Shown: positions 1-8,908 of the stretch, piece by piece | How positions within the stretch are numbered: the stretch's first letter is position 1 | Layout: each line of letters begins with the position of its first letter | Origin: Paenibacillus pasadenensis DSM 19293 | Lineage (GTDB): Bacteria; Bacillota; Bacilli; Paenibacillales; Paenibacillaceae | Length of the DNA: 64,000 nucleotides | Assembly: GCF_000422485.1 (NCBI RefSeq) | Contig: NZ_KE383850.1 | Coordinates: 62,001-126,000 of the forward strand | Reading direction: 5' to 3' | Notes under the pieces: model-generated | Databases searched by the model: none | What the model was told of the DNA's origin: nothing | Seen by the model: only the letters and a program-made list of their open reading frames with translations | Program-made: the position numbers and the translations under genes

Positions 1-3000
1 ACCGGATACTTGTGGATGGAGTTCAAGCACGGCGAGACCGGCTTGCATCGCACGATCGGCATCGGGCTGAGAGCGCGGCGCGGCGGAGCGCAGGTGCAGT
101 TCTGGGGGTTCGCGATCACCGACGGCAGGCGGATCGGACGCGATCTCTGGCTGTATGACCGTCCGGCCTGGCTGCAGGACAAGATCAAGACGCCGCTCGA
201 CCGCAAGGAGCTGGAGAAGCTCATCGGCGCAGGCGGGCAGGTCGTCCACGACCAGAAAGCCTATCAGGATCTCGTCAACAAGCAGCTGTTCGGCTTTCCG
301 GACAGCGACGCGTTCCAGGATTTGCTGCAGCTGATGATCCAGCTGCGCAGTCCGAAGCTGTCCAAGGACTTCAAGCCGTCCGCCATCTACCAGATCCTGC
401 ATCAGGCGCTGCCGCCTCTGCTCGAGGACGATCTGCGCCCGCTGTCCGAAGTGCTGGAGGACATGGACCAGATCACGGATCGGCTGGACGAGCTGCGCCG
501 GCACCGGGCGAGCGTGGACAAGCTGCAGCAGCGGTATGATTTCTACAACAAGCATCAGCTGCTGGAGCGGTCGGACCGCTATCGCGCCGCGGCGGCGGAG
601 CTGGAGCAGGCGCTGGCCAAGGTGCGGACATGTCAGCAGGAGCTGGACGCCGCCGGGCAGGATCGGGAGGCGGCGGAGTCGAGGCTGGCCGCGCTGCAGG
701 ATCAGGTCCGCACGCTGAACGCGGAGCGCGAGCTGCTGGGCCGGCATGAAGCGATCGGCAAGCAGCAGGAGTACGAGAAGGCGCAGGAGATGCTGGAGGA
801 TCTGGAGCGCCAGCTGGCTCGGGCCAGGGAGTCGCTGCGCAAGGCAGGAGCCCGGGAGGACCAGCTGCGGCGCGAGCAGGAGGCGCGGCAAGCGGATCTG
901 CAGCGGCTCGGCGGAGGGCAGCTAGAGCTGCTGGATGAGCTCGAGGCGCTGGCCGGCGAGTTGGAGTTCCAGGAGCATGCGGTCTATCACCGCTATTGGA
1001 TGCCGGATGTTCCGGCCGGGGATGCATGGCGCGAGCCTTGGCGCCGGGATCTGAGGCAGCATCGTCAGCGCATCGAGCAGGCGCTTGCCCGGGCGGTCCA
1101 GGAGCGGGAAGCCGGAGCGGCCGCCAGGGATCGGGAGATCGAGCTGGGCGAAGCGAGCCGCAGCCGTGACGAAGCGGAGCGGATTCGGGGAGATCGCGGA
1201 CGGAAGCTCGACGAGGCCAGGGAAGAGCTGAGAAACGAGCTGGCGATCTGGGCCGGCCGGCTGCAGGTTCTCCCGTTCGACGAGGCGTCGCTGCGGGCGG
1301 CGCTGGAAGCCGTCAGCGAGTACAGCGAGGAAAGCAGCTCGCTGGAGCCGCTGCGCGCGCCGCTGGCCGCCGCCTATGACGGGGAGCGCGAGCGTCTCGT
1401 CTCGGCGCGGCTGGAGCTGGAGAGGGAAAGCCGCCAGCTGGCCGCAGATCGCGAGCAGCTGGTCATGGAGAAGCGGCGCTGGGAGCAGAGCCGGGAGCCG
1501 GAGCCGCCTCGCAGCGAAGCGCGCAGCCGCTTTAGGTCCCGGCTGGCGGGCGAGATCGCCGGAGCTCCGCTTTATGCAGCTTGCGACTTTGCCTCGGGCC
1601 TGACGGAAGAGGCGCGGGCACGCATCGAGGAAGCGCTGGAAAAAAGCGGGCTGCTCGATGCCTGGATCGCGCCGGACGGGCGGATCGAAGCGGCGGCTGC
1701 CGGCGAGGAAGAGAGCTGGCTGGCTCCGGTTCCGTACGAGTTCGGCTATACGCTGGCCGATGTGCTGGTCGCGGATCCGCCGGAGGGCAGCGGTCTGAGC
1801 GCCGAGCGGATTCGGCAGGTGCTGCGCAGCTTCCTGTGGGACGAGAGCGGCGCGGCGGGCGACGGCGATTGGGGAGGCGCGATCGGAGCCGACGGCTCGT
1901 ATCGTCTCGGTCCGTTGTCCGGGCGGTCCGCCGTGAAGGAGCGGGCCGAATATATCGGCCGGGAGACGCGCAAGCGGACGAGGCTGCTGGAGATCGCCCG
2001 CCTCCAGCAGGAGATCTCGGAGCTGGACGGACAGCTTGCGGCTGCGGCGGCAAGGCTGGCAGCCGCGGCGGAGGCCGAGAGCAGGCTGGCGCAGGAGCGC
2101 GACGCCTACCCGTCTCCATCCATGATGGAAGCGGCGCGCAAGGAGCTGGAGGCAGCGGGGCATCGGCTGGCGGCAGCGCTGCATCAGGAGCAGCGGGCGC
2201 TCGAGCGGTTCAAGGCCAAGGCGGAGGAGTGGCATCGGCTGCAGCGGGAGCTCGCCGAAGCGACGGCAGACTGGAGCCGGCTGAAGCGGGAGCCCGAGCT
2301 AGCCGCGGCGCTGCGCTCGGCAGCGGACTACGAGGCGCAGCTGTCCGAGCTTGCCTCGCTCTGGAAAGAGCATGAGGGAACGGCGCGCGCGTTGGAACGC
2401 CTGTCCGAGGAGATCGCCTCCGCTGGACAGGAACGGGAGGATCTGCTGCAGCTCGAAGACGAGCTCGATCTCCGCCGCCGCGACCAGCAGGCGCAGACCG
2501 ATGCGCTGAAGAGGCTGATCGAGGAGCTGGGGCTGGCCGATGTGTCCAGGCGGCTGGAGGAGCTGCGCCAGCAGCTGCAAGCGCTGTTCCGGTCCGTACG
2601 CGACGAGGAGGCGGCCGTGGATCGGGCCAAGGGCGAAGCGGCGCGCGCGGATGCCCGGCTGGTCCTGCTGCGGGAGCAGCAGCAGGAGCGCGAGCATGCG
2701 GCTAGGCAGACGAGCGGGCAGCTGGAGCAGGAGATGGAGCTCGGGCTCGCCGGAGACTGGAAATCGCAGCTGCATCAGGCGCGCGCTGCCGGCAAGCCTG
2801 CGCTCGGACGGCTGGCGGCGGAGGTGAGGAGCGAGTACGCCGGGCTGTTCGAGAACCGCAACGTCGACAACATTACGAATCGCCTGCTGGAAGAGATGTC
2901 GGCGGCGCGGACGCAGCTGACCGATTATGTGCTGGAGCTGGCTGTCGACGAGCGAAGCGGCCGATTCATGGTCTGGTCGATGCGCAACCCGCAGCAGCCG

Positions 3001-3849
3001 CTCGCTCCGCAGCGTCTGCTGCAGGAGCTGGAGGAGCTGGAGGCGGAGCAGGACGCGCTGCTCAGCGAGAAGGATCGCGTGCTGTTCGAGGACATCATCC
3101 TGTCCAGCGTCGGCAAGGCGATCCGCCAGCGCATCCATCGGGCCGAGCAATGGGTGCGCGAGATGAACCGCCTCATGGAAGCGCGCGAGACTTCCAGCGG
3201 CCTCAGGCTGCGCCTGGAATGGGGGCCGAAAAGCGCCGCTACGGAGGAGCAGCTCGACGTCCATGATCTGGTCGAGCTGCTCAAGCGCGATTCGCAGCGG
3301 CTGCGGGAGGATGAGATCGAAGCGATGATCCGCCACTTCCGGGAGCAGATCCGCCTGGCCAAGGAAACGGCTCAGAACGAGCAGGAATCGCTGCGGCTGC
3401 ATCTTTACCGCATCCTCGATTACCGGAACTGGTTCGAGTTCGGACTGAAGTCCAAAAAAGGAACCCAAGCCGCCTATCGCCCGCTGACCGATGCCCGATT
3501 CAACGTCCTGAGCGGCGGAGAAAAAGCGATGGCGATGTACATCCCGCTGTTTGCGGCAGCCTGGTCGCGCTATTCGGATGCCCGTGAGGATGCGCCGAGG
3601 CTCATTTCACTGGACGAGGCTTTCGCCGGCGTCGACGAGGAGAACATGCGCGACATGTTCAAGCTGCTGACGGATATGGGCTTCGACTTCATGATGACCT
3701 CGCAGGTGCTGTGGGGCTGCTACGATACGGTTCCGCAGCTGGCGATCTATGAGATTTCCCGTCCGAAGGATGTCGACTTCGTCACGTTGTTCCACTATCG
3801 ATGGAACGGCAAGCGCAGGACGTATGTCGAGGCGGATGAGCCGTCGTGA
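1..3849 (+). CDS. jetC: Wadjet SMC-like ATPase JetC (TIGR02680-type), 5' truncated
   Basis: The frame is open to the left edge, so the N-terminus with the Walker A motif lies outside the window. About 1280 codons remain. Most is long Arg/Glu/Gln/Leu-rich coiled coil, followed by a C-terminal ATPase half with the signature LSGGEKAMAMY near residue 1167 and Walker B LISLDEAFAGVDEENM near 1197. This is the SMC/SbcC-like layout of the TIGR02680 family. In characterised Wadjet systems JetC is the motor subunit that, with JetA, JetB and the nuclease JetD, loop-extrudes and cleaves small circular plasmids. The stop overlaps the next gene by 4 nt (GTGA), so the two are translationally coupled. jetA and jetB would be expected just upstream. 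The exact Wadjet subtype (I believe the DUF2397/2398/2399 type) is from memory. Confidence 0.88.
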   Translation, partial: TGYLWMEFKHGETGLHRTIGIGLRARRGGAQVQFWGFAITDGRRIGRDLWLYDRPAWLQDKIKTPLDRKELEKLIGAGGQVVHDQKAYQDLVNKQLFGFPDSDAFQDLLQLMIQLRSPKLSKDFKPSAIYQILHQALPPLLEDDLRPLSEVLEDMDQITDRLDELRRHRASVDKLQQRYDFYNKHQLLERSDRYRAAAAELEQALAKVRTCQQELDAAGQDREAAESRLAALQDQVRTLNAERELLGRHEAIGKQQEYEKAQEMLEDLERQLARARESLRKAGAREDQLRREQEARQADLQRLGGGQLELLDELEALAGELEFQEHAVYHRYWMPDVPAGDAWREPWRRDLRQHRQRIEQALARAVQEREAGAAARDREIELGEASRSRDEAERIRGDRGRKLDEAREELRNELAIWAGRLQVLPFDEASLRAALEAVSEYSEESSSLEPLRAPLAAAYDGERERLVSARLELERESRQLAADREQLVMEKRRWEQSREPEPPRSEARSRFRSRLAGEIAGAPLYAACDFASGLTEEARARIEEALEKSGLLDAWIAPDGRIEAAAAGEEESWLAPVPYEFGYTLADVLVADPPEGSGLSAERIRQVLRSFLWDESGAAGDGDWGGAIGADGSYRLGPLSGRSAVKERAEYIGRETRKRTRLLEIARLQQEISELDGQLAAAAARLAAAAEAESRLAQERDAYPSPSMMEAARKELEAAGHRLAAALHQEQRALERFKAKAEEWHRLQRELAEATADWSRLKREPELAAALRSAADYEAQLSELASLWKEHEGTARALERLSEEIASAGQEREDLLQLEDELDLRRRDQQAQTDALKRLIEELGLADVSRRLEELRQQLQALFRSVRDEEAAVDRAKGEAARADARLVLLREQQQEREHAARQTSGQLEQEMELGLAGDWKSQLHQARAAGKPALGRLAAEVRSEYAGLFENRNVDNITNRLLEEMSAARTQLTDYVLELAVDERSGRFMVWSMRNPQQPLAPQRLLQELEELEAEQDALLSEKDRVLFEDIILSSVGKAIRQRIHRAEQWVREMNRLMEARETSSGLRLRLEWGPKSAATEEQLDVHDLVELLKRDSQRLREDEIEAMIRHFREQIRLAKETAQNEQESLRLHLYRILDYRNWFEFGLKSKKGTQAAYRPLTDARFNVLSGGEKAMAMYIPLFAAAWSRYSDAREDAPRLISLDEAFAGVDEENMRDMFKLLTDMGFDFMMTSQVLWGCYDTVPQLAIYEISRPKDVDFVTLFHYRWNGKRRTYVEADEPS

Positions 3850-5342
3850 CGCAAGGACAGGCCGAACAAGAGGCGAGGGCGTATTTCCTGCGGCCCGGCA
3901 TGAATCGATTGCTGCAGGCGATCTGGAAGCGGTACGAGGGCCTGGGGCGGATCGGCGGCAAGGCGGTCGTGCCGAAGCTGAGGCCGGAAGAGTGCGAAGC
4001 GCTGAATGGATTCTTCGGAACGTATTACAGGCCGGGGGAAAAAGCCGAAATCAGCCTGAGTGAGATGGAGCTCGAGCTTCGCCGCTCCGTGTTTGAATGC
4101 GGCCTGGAAGAGCTTTATCAGCGTCTTTACGGAGAGCCTTTGCTTAGCCGTTCAGATAGGAAACGGATGAGCCAGCAAAATTGGCAGGCTCTGTTCACCG
4201 CGGCTGAGCGCCGGCTGCATGCAGAAGGCTTGCTGCCCCCGCCTTTCGTCGAGGAATGGTGGCTCATGCTGAGAAGCGGGAAAGGGATGGGCTATCGAAC
4301 GTTGAAAGAACTGTGGGACCGGGGAGAAGCGGAGGCTTCGGAAGCGCTGCTGCACGCCACGCTGGCATGGTGCCGATTAAGCGGCGAGGAGGAGCGAGGG
4401 GCGAGGCGGCCGATCCGAAAGCCCGTGCTGGCGGCGGAAGTGTCGGGCAACCCGCATGCGCTCGATCGGGATCAGCCGGCCGGCCGCCTGTTTTTCCAGG
4501 CCCTGCTGTCGATGCCGGCTCCAAGCGGCCATTCAGAGAGGGCAGCTCGCGAGGCGGATCAGGCTTCACTTGTCGTTAGGGAAGGGGCGGAGGACTCGAC
4601 TCTGGAAGCTGCGGATAGGCAGGAAGAACCCCCGCTCGAGCGGATGGTTCGCGAGGCCGCCAAAGGGTTGGATACGCTGGCCGCGCGCGAAGTCTACCGA
4701 AGCTGGGGAGTGCTCGACGACGACTTCTCGTCCTACGTCCATCTGTATAGGCAAGGATCAGATCCGTCAGCCCAGTCGGGCCATCATGCCGTTTGGACGC
4801 TGGCTCATGTAGAAGAAGCGAGAATCCTTCCGCTCGTCTCGGAGCTGTTCGTGGTGGAGAATCCGGCCGTTTATGCCGCCTTGATCGATGAGCGTAGGAA
4901 CGGAGCCGTCATCGGGAACGCAGGGGCGAGGAGCGGCAGTCCGCTGCTGCTCTGTACGAGCGGGCCGGCAAGCGCTGCCGCGCTGCGGCTGATGGACCGG
5001 CTCGTGGAGTCCGGCAGGCTGAGCGGCATGATCCGCTACTCCGGCGATTATGATGGGAAAGGAATCGTCATGGCCAATGTGCTCTGCCGACGGTATCGGG
5101 AGCGCTTCCGGCCCTGGCGTTTCGATCGCGAGACGTATGCGGATTCGCTTGCGCAAGGGAAGCTGGCTGCCCGCGGCCTCCATTTTTCGCCGGAAGAGTG
5201 CCGGCAGCTTTCCAAATTGCGGGCAGAGTGGCAGCCGGATCTGACCGCCAGGCTGCTGCAATCGAAGAGGAAGCTGTTTCAGGAAGAGCTGCTCGATCTG
5301 CTCGTCTCGGATTGGATGGAGGCATTCAACCCGAATGCATGA
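3846..5342 (+). CDS. jetD: Wadjet nuclease subunit JetD (TIGR02679/DUF2399-type)
   Basis: 498 aa, GTG start inside the jetC stop. The N-terminal part, with an RPGMNRLLQAIWKRYEGLG-like opening, fits a DUF3323-type domain. The C-terminal part carries Toprim-like features: an acidic VVENPAV strand, LLLCTSGPAS, and GDYDGKG with Asp401 and Asp403 as likely metal ligands. JetD is the topoisomerase VI-like nuclease that cuts DNA recognised by the JetABC complex. The coupling to the SMC-like gene upstream supports the assignment over a stand-alone topoisomerase-like protein. No disruption is visible, so this end of the defence operon looks intact. Gene identity is firm at family level. Activity is inferred. 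Confidence 0.87.
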   Translation: MTQGQAEQEARAYFLRPGMNRLLQAIWKRYEGLGRIGGKAVVPKLRPEECEALNGFFGTYYRPGEKAEISLSEMELELRRSVFECGLEELYQRLYGEPLLSRSDRKRMSQQNWQALFTAAERRLHAEGLLPPPFVEEWWLMLRSGKGMGYRTLKELWDRGEAEASEALLHATLAWCRLSGEEERGARRPIRKPVLAAEVSGNPHALDRDQPAGRLFFQALLSMPAPSGHSERAAREADQASLVVREGAEDSTLEAADRQEEPPLERMVREAAKGLDTLAAREVYRSWGVLDDDFSSYVHLYRQGSDPSAQSGHHAVWTLAHVEEARILPLVSELFVVENPAVYAALIDERRNGAVIGNAGARSGSPLLLCTSGPASAAALRLMDRLVESGRLSGMIRYSGDYDGKGIVMANVLCRRYRERFRPWRFDRETYADSLAQGKLAARGLHFSPEECRQLSKLRAEWQPDLTARLLQSKRKLFQEELLDLLVSDWMEAFNPNA

Positions 5343-5363
5343 CAATGAAAGGAGAGAGGGTCT

Positions 5364-6272
5364 ATCGTCGCCTTTCTGATCATCCTGTCGGTCGTTGTCG
5401 TCATCGTGTACGCCTCGATGCTGGGCACCTATCTCCCGCAGGCCGCCTATCGCCATGGCATGCGGTTCGCGGTGGCGCTTCCTCCGGAAGCGGCGTCGCA
5501 TCCCGAGCTGGAGGCGGCGAGCGCCCGCTTCCGGCGCGAGATGAAGACCGCCGCGCTCGGCATGGCGCTGGCGCTGATCCCGCTCTACGCGCTCTATGAC
5601 TGGATTGCCTTCCAGTCCCTCTACTTCGTGGCTTGGCTGCTCGCCTTCGTCCTGCTGCTCGTCCGGCCGTTCCGCCGCGCGTTCCGGACGACGCTGGCGC
5701 TCAAGCGCCGCGAAGGCTGGTCCGCTCCGACGGCAAGGCCCGGCAAGCCGGAGGAAGAGGACGAATGGTGGGCGAACGGGTTCACCTATCATAATCCGCA
5801 TGATTCGGCCGTATTCGTCGCCAAGCGGGTCGGCATCGGGATGACGGTGAACTCGGCGTCGCGCGGCGGCAAGTGGTTCCTCGGCGTGACGCTGGGGCTC
5901 GCAGCGGCGGTGCTCGGCCTCGCCTGCGCCCTGCTGCTCGTGTCCGAGCTCGTCTCGCCGAAGCTGGAGCTGGCGGAGAAGCAGGTGCGCATCGACTATC
6001 CGCTGCACTCCGCCTCCTTTGACCTCGGCGAGGTCGCCGAGCTGAGCCTGACGGACGAGATTCCGCGAGGAGCCAAGCTCAGCGGGGAAGCGACGGGCAA
6101 GGTGCTGAGAGGCAGCTTCCGGCTGAGGGAGCTCGGCAAGGCGCAGCTGTTCGTCTATCGCGACCGCCCGCCGTACATCCGCTTCCGGCTGGATGGCCGC
6201 TATGTGTACTACAATGAAGAGGATCCCGCGCGGACGCGGGAGCTGTACGAGCGGCTGCAGGGCAGCCGCTGA
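5364..6272 (+). CDS. DUF5808-like membrane protein with C-terminal PH-like domain; possible ATC start
   Basis: The open frame runs from 5349, after an in-frame TGA at 5346. The first ATG/GTG/TTG is GTG at 5406, which has no ribosome site and would cut through a hydrophobic segment (VAFLIILSVVVVIVYASML). A good site (GGAG at 5351-5354) lies 9 nt before ATC at 5364, so I place the start there, tentatively. Visible parts are an N-terminal membrane segment, a second hydrophobic pair around residues 65-105, a soluble FTYHNPHDSAVFVAKRVGIGMTVN block typical of DUF5808, another membrane helix, and a C-terminal beta-rich domain resembling bacterial PH-like folds (YRDRPPYIRFRLDGRYVYYN). Function is unknown. 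It starts about 20 nt after jetD but ends at a strong terminator, and is not a known Wadjet component. Confidence 0.72.
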   Translation: MVAFLIILSVVVVIVYASMLGTYLPQAAYRHGMRFAVALPPEAASHPELEAASARFRREMKTAALGMALALIPLYALYDWIAFQSLYFVAWLLAFVLLLVRPFRRAFRTTLALKRREGWSAPTARPGKPEEEDEWWANGFTYHNPHDSAVFVAKRVGIGMTVNSASRGGKWFLGVTLGLAAAVLGLACALLLVSELVSPKLELAEKQVRIDYPLHSASFDLGEVAELSLTDEIPRGAKLSGEATGKVLRGSFRLRELGKAQLFVYRDRPPYIRFRLDGRYVYYNEEDPARTRELYERLQGSR

Positions 6273-6323
6273 TCCAGGCTCGCGCCGCCGCAATTCCCGC
6301 AGCGGCGGCAGCGCCGCCTCCGC

Positions 6324-6367
6324 AAAGCCGCAAACCCGCGCCATGGCGCGGGTTTGCGGCTTTTTTT
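6324..6367 (+). terminator. Rho-independent terminator after DUF5808-like gene
   Basis: A perfect 40-nt palindrome centred on CCATGG at 6341-6346 (arms AAAGCCGCAAACCCGCGCC and its complement) is followed by a T run at 6361-6367. It separates the defence/membrane block from the RiPP cluster. Confidence 0.92.
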
Positions 6368-6438
6368 CGGTTCTTTTCCGCAAGCCGTTTGTGGAATGAC
6401 GAAGCCTCGTTTTCGGTGTGAAATGGAAAAAGATCGCT

Positions 6439-6444
6439 TATAGT
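6439..6444 (+). promoter_or_regulatory. Candidate -10 element of the RiPP operon
   Basis: TATAGT lies 80 nt before the first RiPP gene. No convincing -35 is present at 17 nt (GTGTGA at 6416-6421), which would fit an activator-dependent promoter. Upstream, TTTCGG (6365-6370) and CCGCAA (6378-6383) resemble ComA half-sites, but their 7-nt spacing is not the usual 4. Confidence 0.3.
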
Positions 6445-6524
6445 GAAATCAAGGGAAACAACGACAGCACGAACCGGAAGCGGGCAACGGAACGAAGAGA
6501 CGACGAGGGCGAGGAGGAGACGGC

Positions 6525-8891
6525 ATGCAGGGATTTTCATTCGGAAGCGGATTGACGCTGGTCCATCTGGAGGCGAGCTCGCCGAGGCTGTTCGCAGCGA
6601 CGGACCAGCTGGACTGCCGGTACGTGAGGGCCTACTTCAGGCAGCAGGGCACGCCGACGGCGCAGTACATCCAGGCCAGCCTGGCCGGATTGTACGAGAC
6701 GGCCGAGGATCTGCTCTCGCTCGGCAACGATGCCGTCGCCTTCCACGTCACTCCGGCCTCCTACCGTCTCTGCCGGGAGCTGAGCGGGACGCTCGGAGCC
6801 CTGGACGGCTCGCTCCGGATCTTCTGGTTCGGCGAATGGGCGGCCGAGCTGCCGGACGGCTCGCTGCCGGACGCGGTGGAGCGGCTCGTCCGCTCGGAGC
6901 CCGAACGCGTCCTGCACCGGCTGCTGGAGCCGGACGCGCCGAGCGAGGAAGCGGACGAGGCCGACGCGCTCGATGCCATCGCCGGGGTATGGGAGGATGC
7001 GGCGTCCATGCGGCAGGCTCCGCTGCTGGCGGTCAAGGCGGCGGATCGCCTCGGAGGCGATGCGGCCCCGGGCGGCATCCGGCTGCATTCGCCGGAGCGG
7101 CTGCTCCGCGACATTCGGCTCGCGGCCGCCGCTTCCCGCCAGATGCGGCCGGAGCTGCAGCTGCTCGGCTACGAGGCGGCGACTGCCGACGAGGCGCGGG
7201 AGGCCGCTGTCGCCGAAGCGCTGGAGGCGTGCCGAGCAAGCGCGACCTGGTCGGCGGAGCTGACGCTGGAGCGCTGGCGGAGAGGCGGCGCCGCCCGCCT
7301 CGCGGAGCTGGGCGCCAGCACGCTGACGCTGCGGCTGCCGGACAGCTTGGCCGAGGCGGAGCCTTTTCTGGCCGACATGCTGCGGGAGCTGAGGATCGCC
7401 TACCCGGACCTGCGGCTGCGCATCGTGCTGGAGACAGCGCCTGGCAGCACGGAGTCGGGGGCGCGGCGGGTCGCCGGGCAGCTCAGACAGTGCCTGGACG
7501 AAGGACTGCTCGCCCGGGATGCGATCGCTGCTGCCGTCCCGGCTGCCGCCGGCGCGCAAGCCCGCACGCTGCTGCCGTCTCCGCTGGAGGAGCTGGCGCG
7601 CGAGCGATTCGGCTCCAGCCCGGAGACGGCGCTTGTGAACGGCTTTCTCGCCTTCATGACCGGGCACTATCCGGCCCATGTCCTCGGGGGCGGCGCGAAG
7701 CATATCGGCGTCGGCGAGGACGGCTGGAGGCCCGAGACGATTCGACGCATAGGCGAGCACTCCGCCCTCAACAGCGCCGTCTTCTTCGAACAAAACCAAG
7801 CATGCGGGGAAGAAAACTCGAATTCTGTCGAGCCCCCGATCTTCTATGACCAGGACGGCAAGTGGAAGCGGCTCGACCGCCGCTTCGATCAGGCGAGCAG
7901 CGAGGCGGAGCGCGAGGGAACCTATCTCTCCAACGCCAACCGGCTGGAACGCTTGGGCGGCGGCCGCTGGCAGCTTCAGCTGAACGACTTCCTGCTGGCC
8001 GAGCCGATCTCGCTGCTGCGCCAGCGCTACGAGGAAGCCGCAGCCGAGGAAGGCGCCGATGCTTCTGCGGACTTCCGGCTGCTGGACATCCGCAGCGAGC
8101 GCGACCTCGACCGGTTCCTGGAGGACGTCGACGCGTTCAGCCGCACGGGACGCTTCGCGCATGGCTACGAGGTCCAGTCGTACGTAACGGACAGCTGCCG
8201 CTGGTCGGCGGCGGGCGCCTGCTCGGCCCGCAAGCTGCCGAGGCTGTTCGCGGACGGGGAGGGCGATGTCGCCGCCTGCCGGGGCTGCGCGCCGATCGGC
8301 CATCTGGACGATACGCCCGACCAGCTGCTCATGCAGGCCGCGGTGCTGTCCGATCAGGAGCAGCTGCTGCGCGGATGCGCTTCCTGCGAGATTCGATCGA
8401 CCTGCTCCCAGTGCGCGTTCCTGCCGTCCTACATGACGGCGGCGCAGTACTGCTCCATCCGCCGCAAGCATGTCATGCTGCATCGCTACATGCAGGTGGT
8501 CCAGCTCGTCAAGGGACTCCGCCGCCATACGCAGGCGCTGTCCGCGCTGGACGCCGAGACGCTGCTCGTCTCGCTGCCGACCTGCACGCATTACTACCCG
8601 CTGGCCGGAGGCGCCGAGCGTCCCTCGCTCGTCAGCGAGGCGGTCTTTCTCCTGACGACGGACGGCACGCCGGTGCTCTACCAGGCTGTCAGCCAAAAGG
8701 TGCTCAAGCTGAGCGAGCCGATGGCGCTGCTGCTCGAAGGGCTCATGGTCGGCGCGACCGAAGCCGAGCTGGCCGGCGCGCTGCAAGCGGCGTACGGCAC
8801 GGAGCCGTCCTACGCGGCGGCCGCCGTCAGCCAGGCGATCGAGCTGTTCAGCCGCCAAGGCTGCCTCAATCTGCCCGCACGGGCATCGTGA
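6525..8891 (+). CDS. RiPP maturation protein with Cys-rich SPASM-like region and C-terminal RRE (PqqD-like)
   Basis: 788 aa, ATG preceded by GAGGAGGAGA. The N-terminal ~400 residues look like an alpha/beta scaffold reminiscent of B12-binding/radical-SAM proteins, but no CxxxCxxC cluster motif exists anywhere. Residues ~555-650 hold a dense cysteine set (CRW, ACS, ACRGC, GCASC, TCSQC, YC) like a SPASM/twitch auxiliary Fe-S domain. The last ~100 residues (FLLTTDGTPVLYQAVSQKVLKL onward, with an LSEPMALLLEGL helix) match the PqqD-like RiPP recognition element fold, which binds leader peptides. It opens the cluster, 17 nt before the aminotransferase. I infer a leader-binding partner for the tailoring enzymes, analogous to the RRE protein of daptide clusters. 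Catalysis by itself is doubtful without the radical-SAM motif. Confidence 0.7.
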   Translation: MQGFSFGSGLTLVHLEASSPRLFAATDQLDCRYVRAYFRQQGTPTAQYIQASLAGLYETAEDLLSLGNDAVAFHVTPASYRLCRELSGTLGALDGSLRIFWFGEWAAELPDGSLPDAVERLVRSEPERVLHRLLEPDAPSEEADEADALDAIAGVWEDAASMRQAPLLAVKAADRLGGDAAPGGIRLHSPERLLRDIRLAAAASRQMRPELQLLGYEAATADEAREAAVAEALEACRASATWSAELTLERWRRGGAARLAELGASTLTLRLPDSLAEAEPFLADMLRELRIAYPDLRLRIVLETAPGSTESGARRVAGQLRQCLDEGLLARDAIAAAVPAAAGAQARTLLPSPLEELARERFGSSPETALVNGFLAFMTGHYPAHVLGGGAKHIGVGEDGWRPETIRRIGEHSALNSAVFFEQNQACGEENSNSVEPPIFYDQDGKWKRLDRRFDQASSEAEREGTYLSNANRLERLGGGRWQLQLNDFLLAEPISLLRQRYEEAAAEEGADASADFRLLDIRSERDLDRFLEDVDAFSRTGRFAHGYEVQSYVTDSCRWSAAGACSARKLPRLFADGEGDVAACRGCAPIGHLDDTPDQLLMQAAVLSDQEQLLRGCASCEIRSTCSQCAFLPSYMTAAQYCSIRRKHVMLHRYMQVVQLVKGLRRHTQALSALDAETLLVSLPTCTHYYPLAGGAERPSLVSEAVFLLTTDGTPVLYQAVSQKVLKLSEPMALLLEGLMVGATEAELAGALQAAYGTEPSYAAAAVSQAIELFSRQGCLNLPARAS

Positions 8892-8908
8892 ACGAAAGGA
8901 GATCCGCT

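Noticed and set aside
922-2235. Long open frames antisense to jetC, and many similar frames elsewhere (for example 22662-24518 and 54617-58027 on the minus strand)
   Set aside because: High GC leaves few stop codons in other frames. These frames have low-complexity Arg/Ala/Leu-rich products, no ribosome site, and lie entirely over well-supported genes.
6525-8891. Radical SAM peptide-modifying enzyme
   Set aside because: The SPASM-like cysteines suggested it, but no CxxxCxxC motif is present in the protein.
7862-8908. N-terminal extension of the aminotransferase frame
   Set aside because: It overlaps the RRE gene in another frame. AAAGGAG and the family start support ATG 8909.
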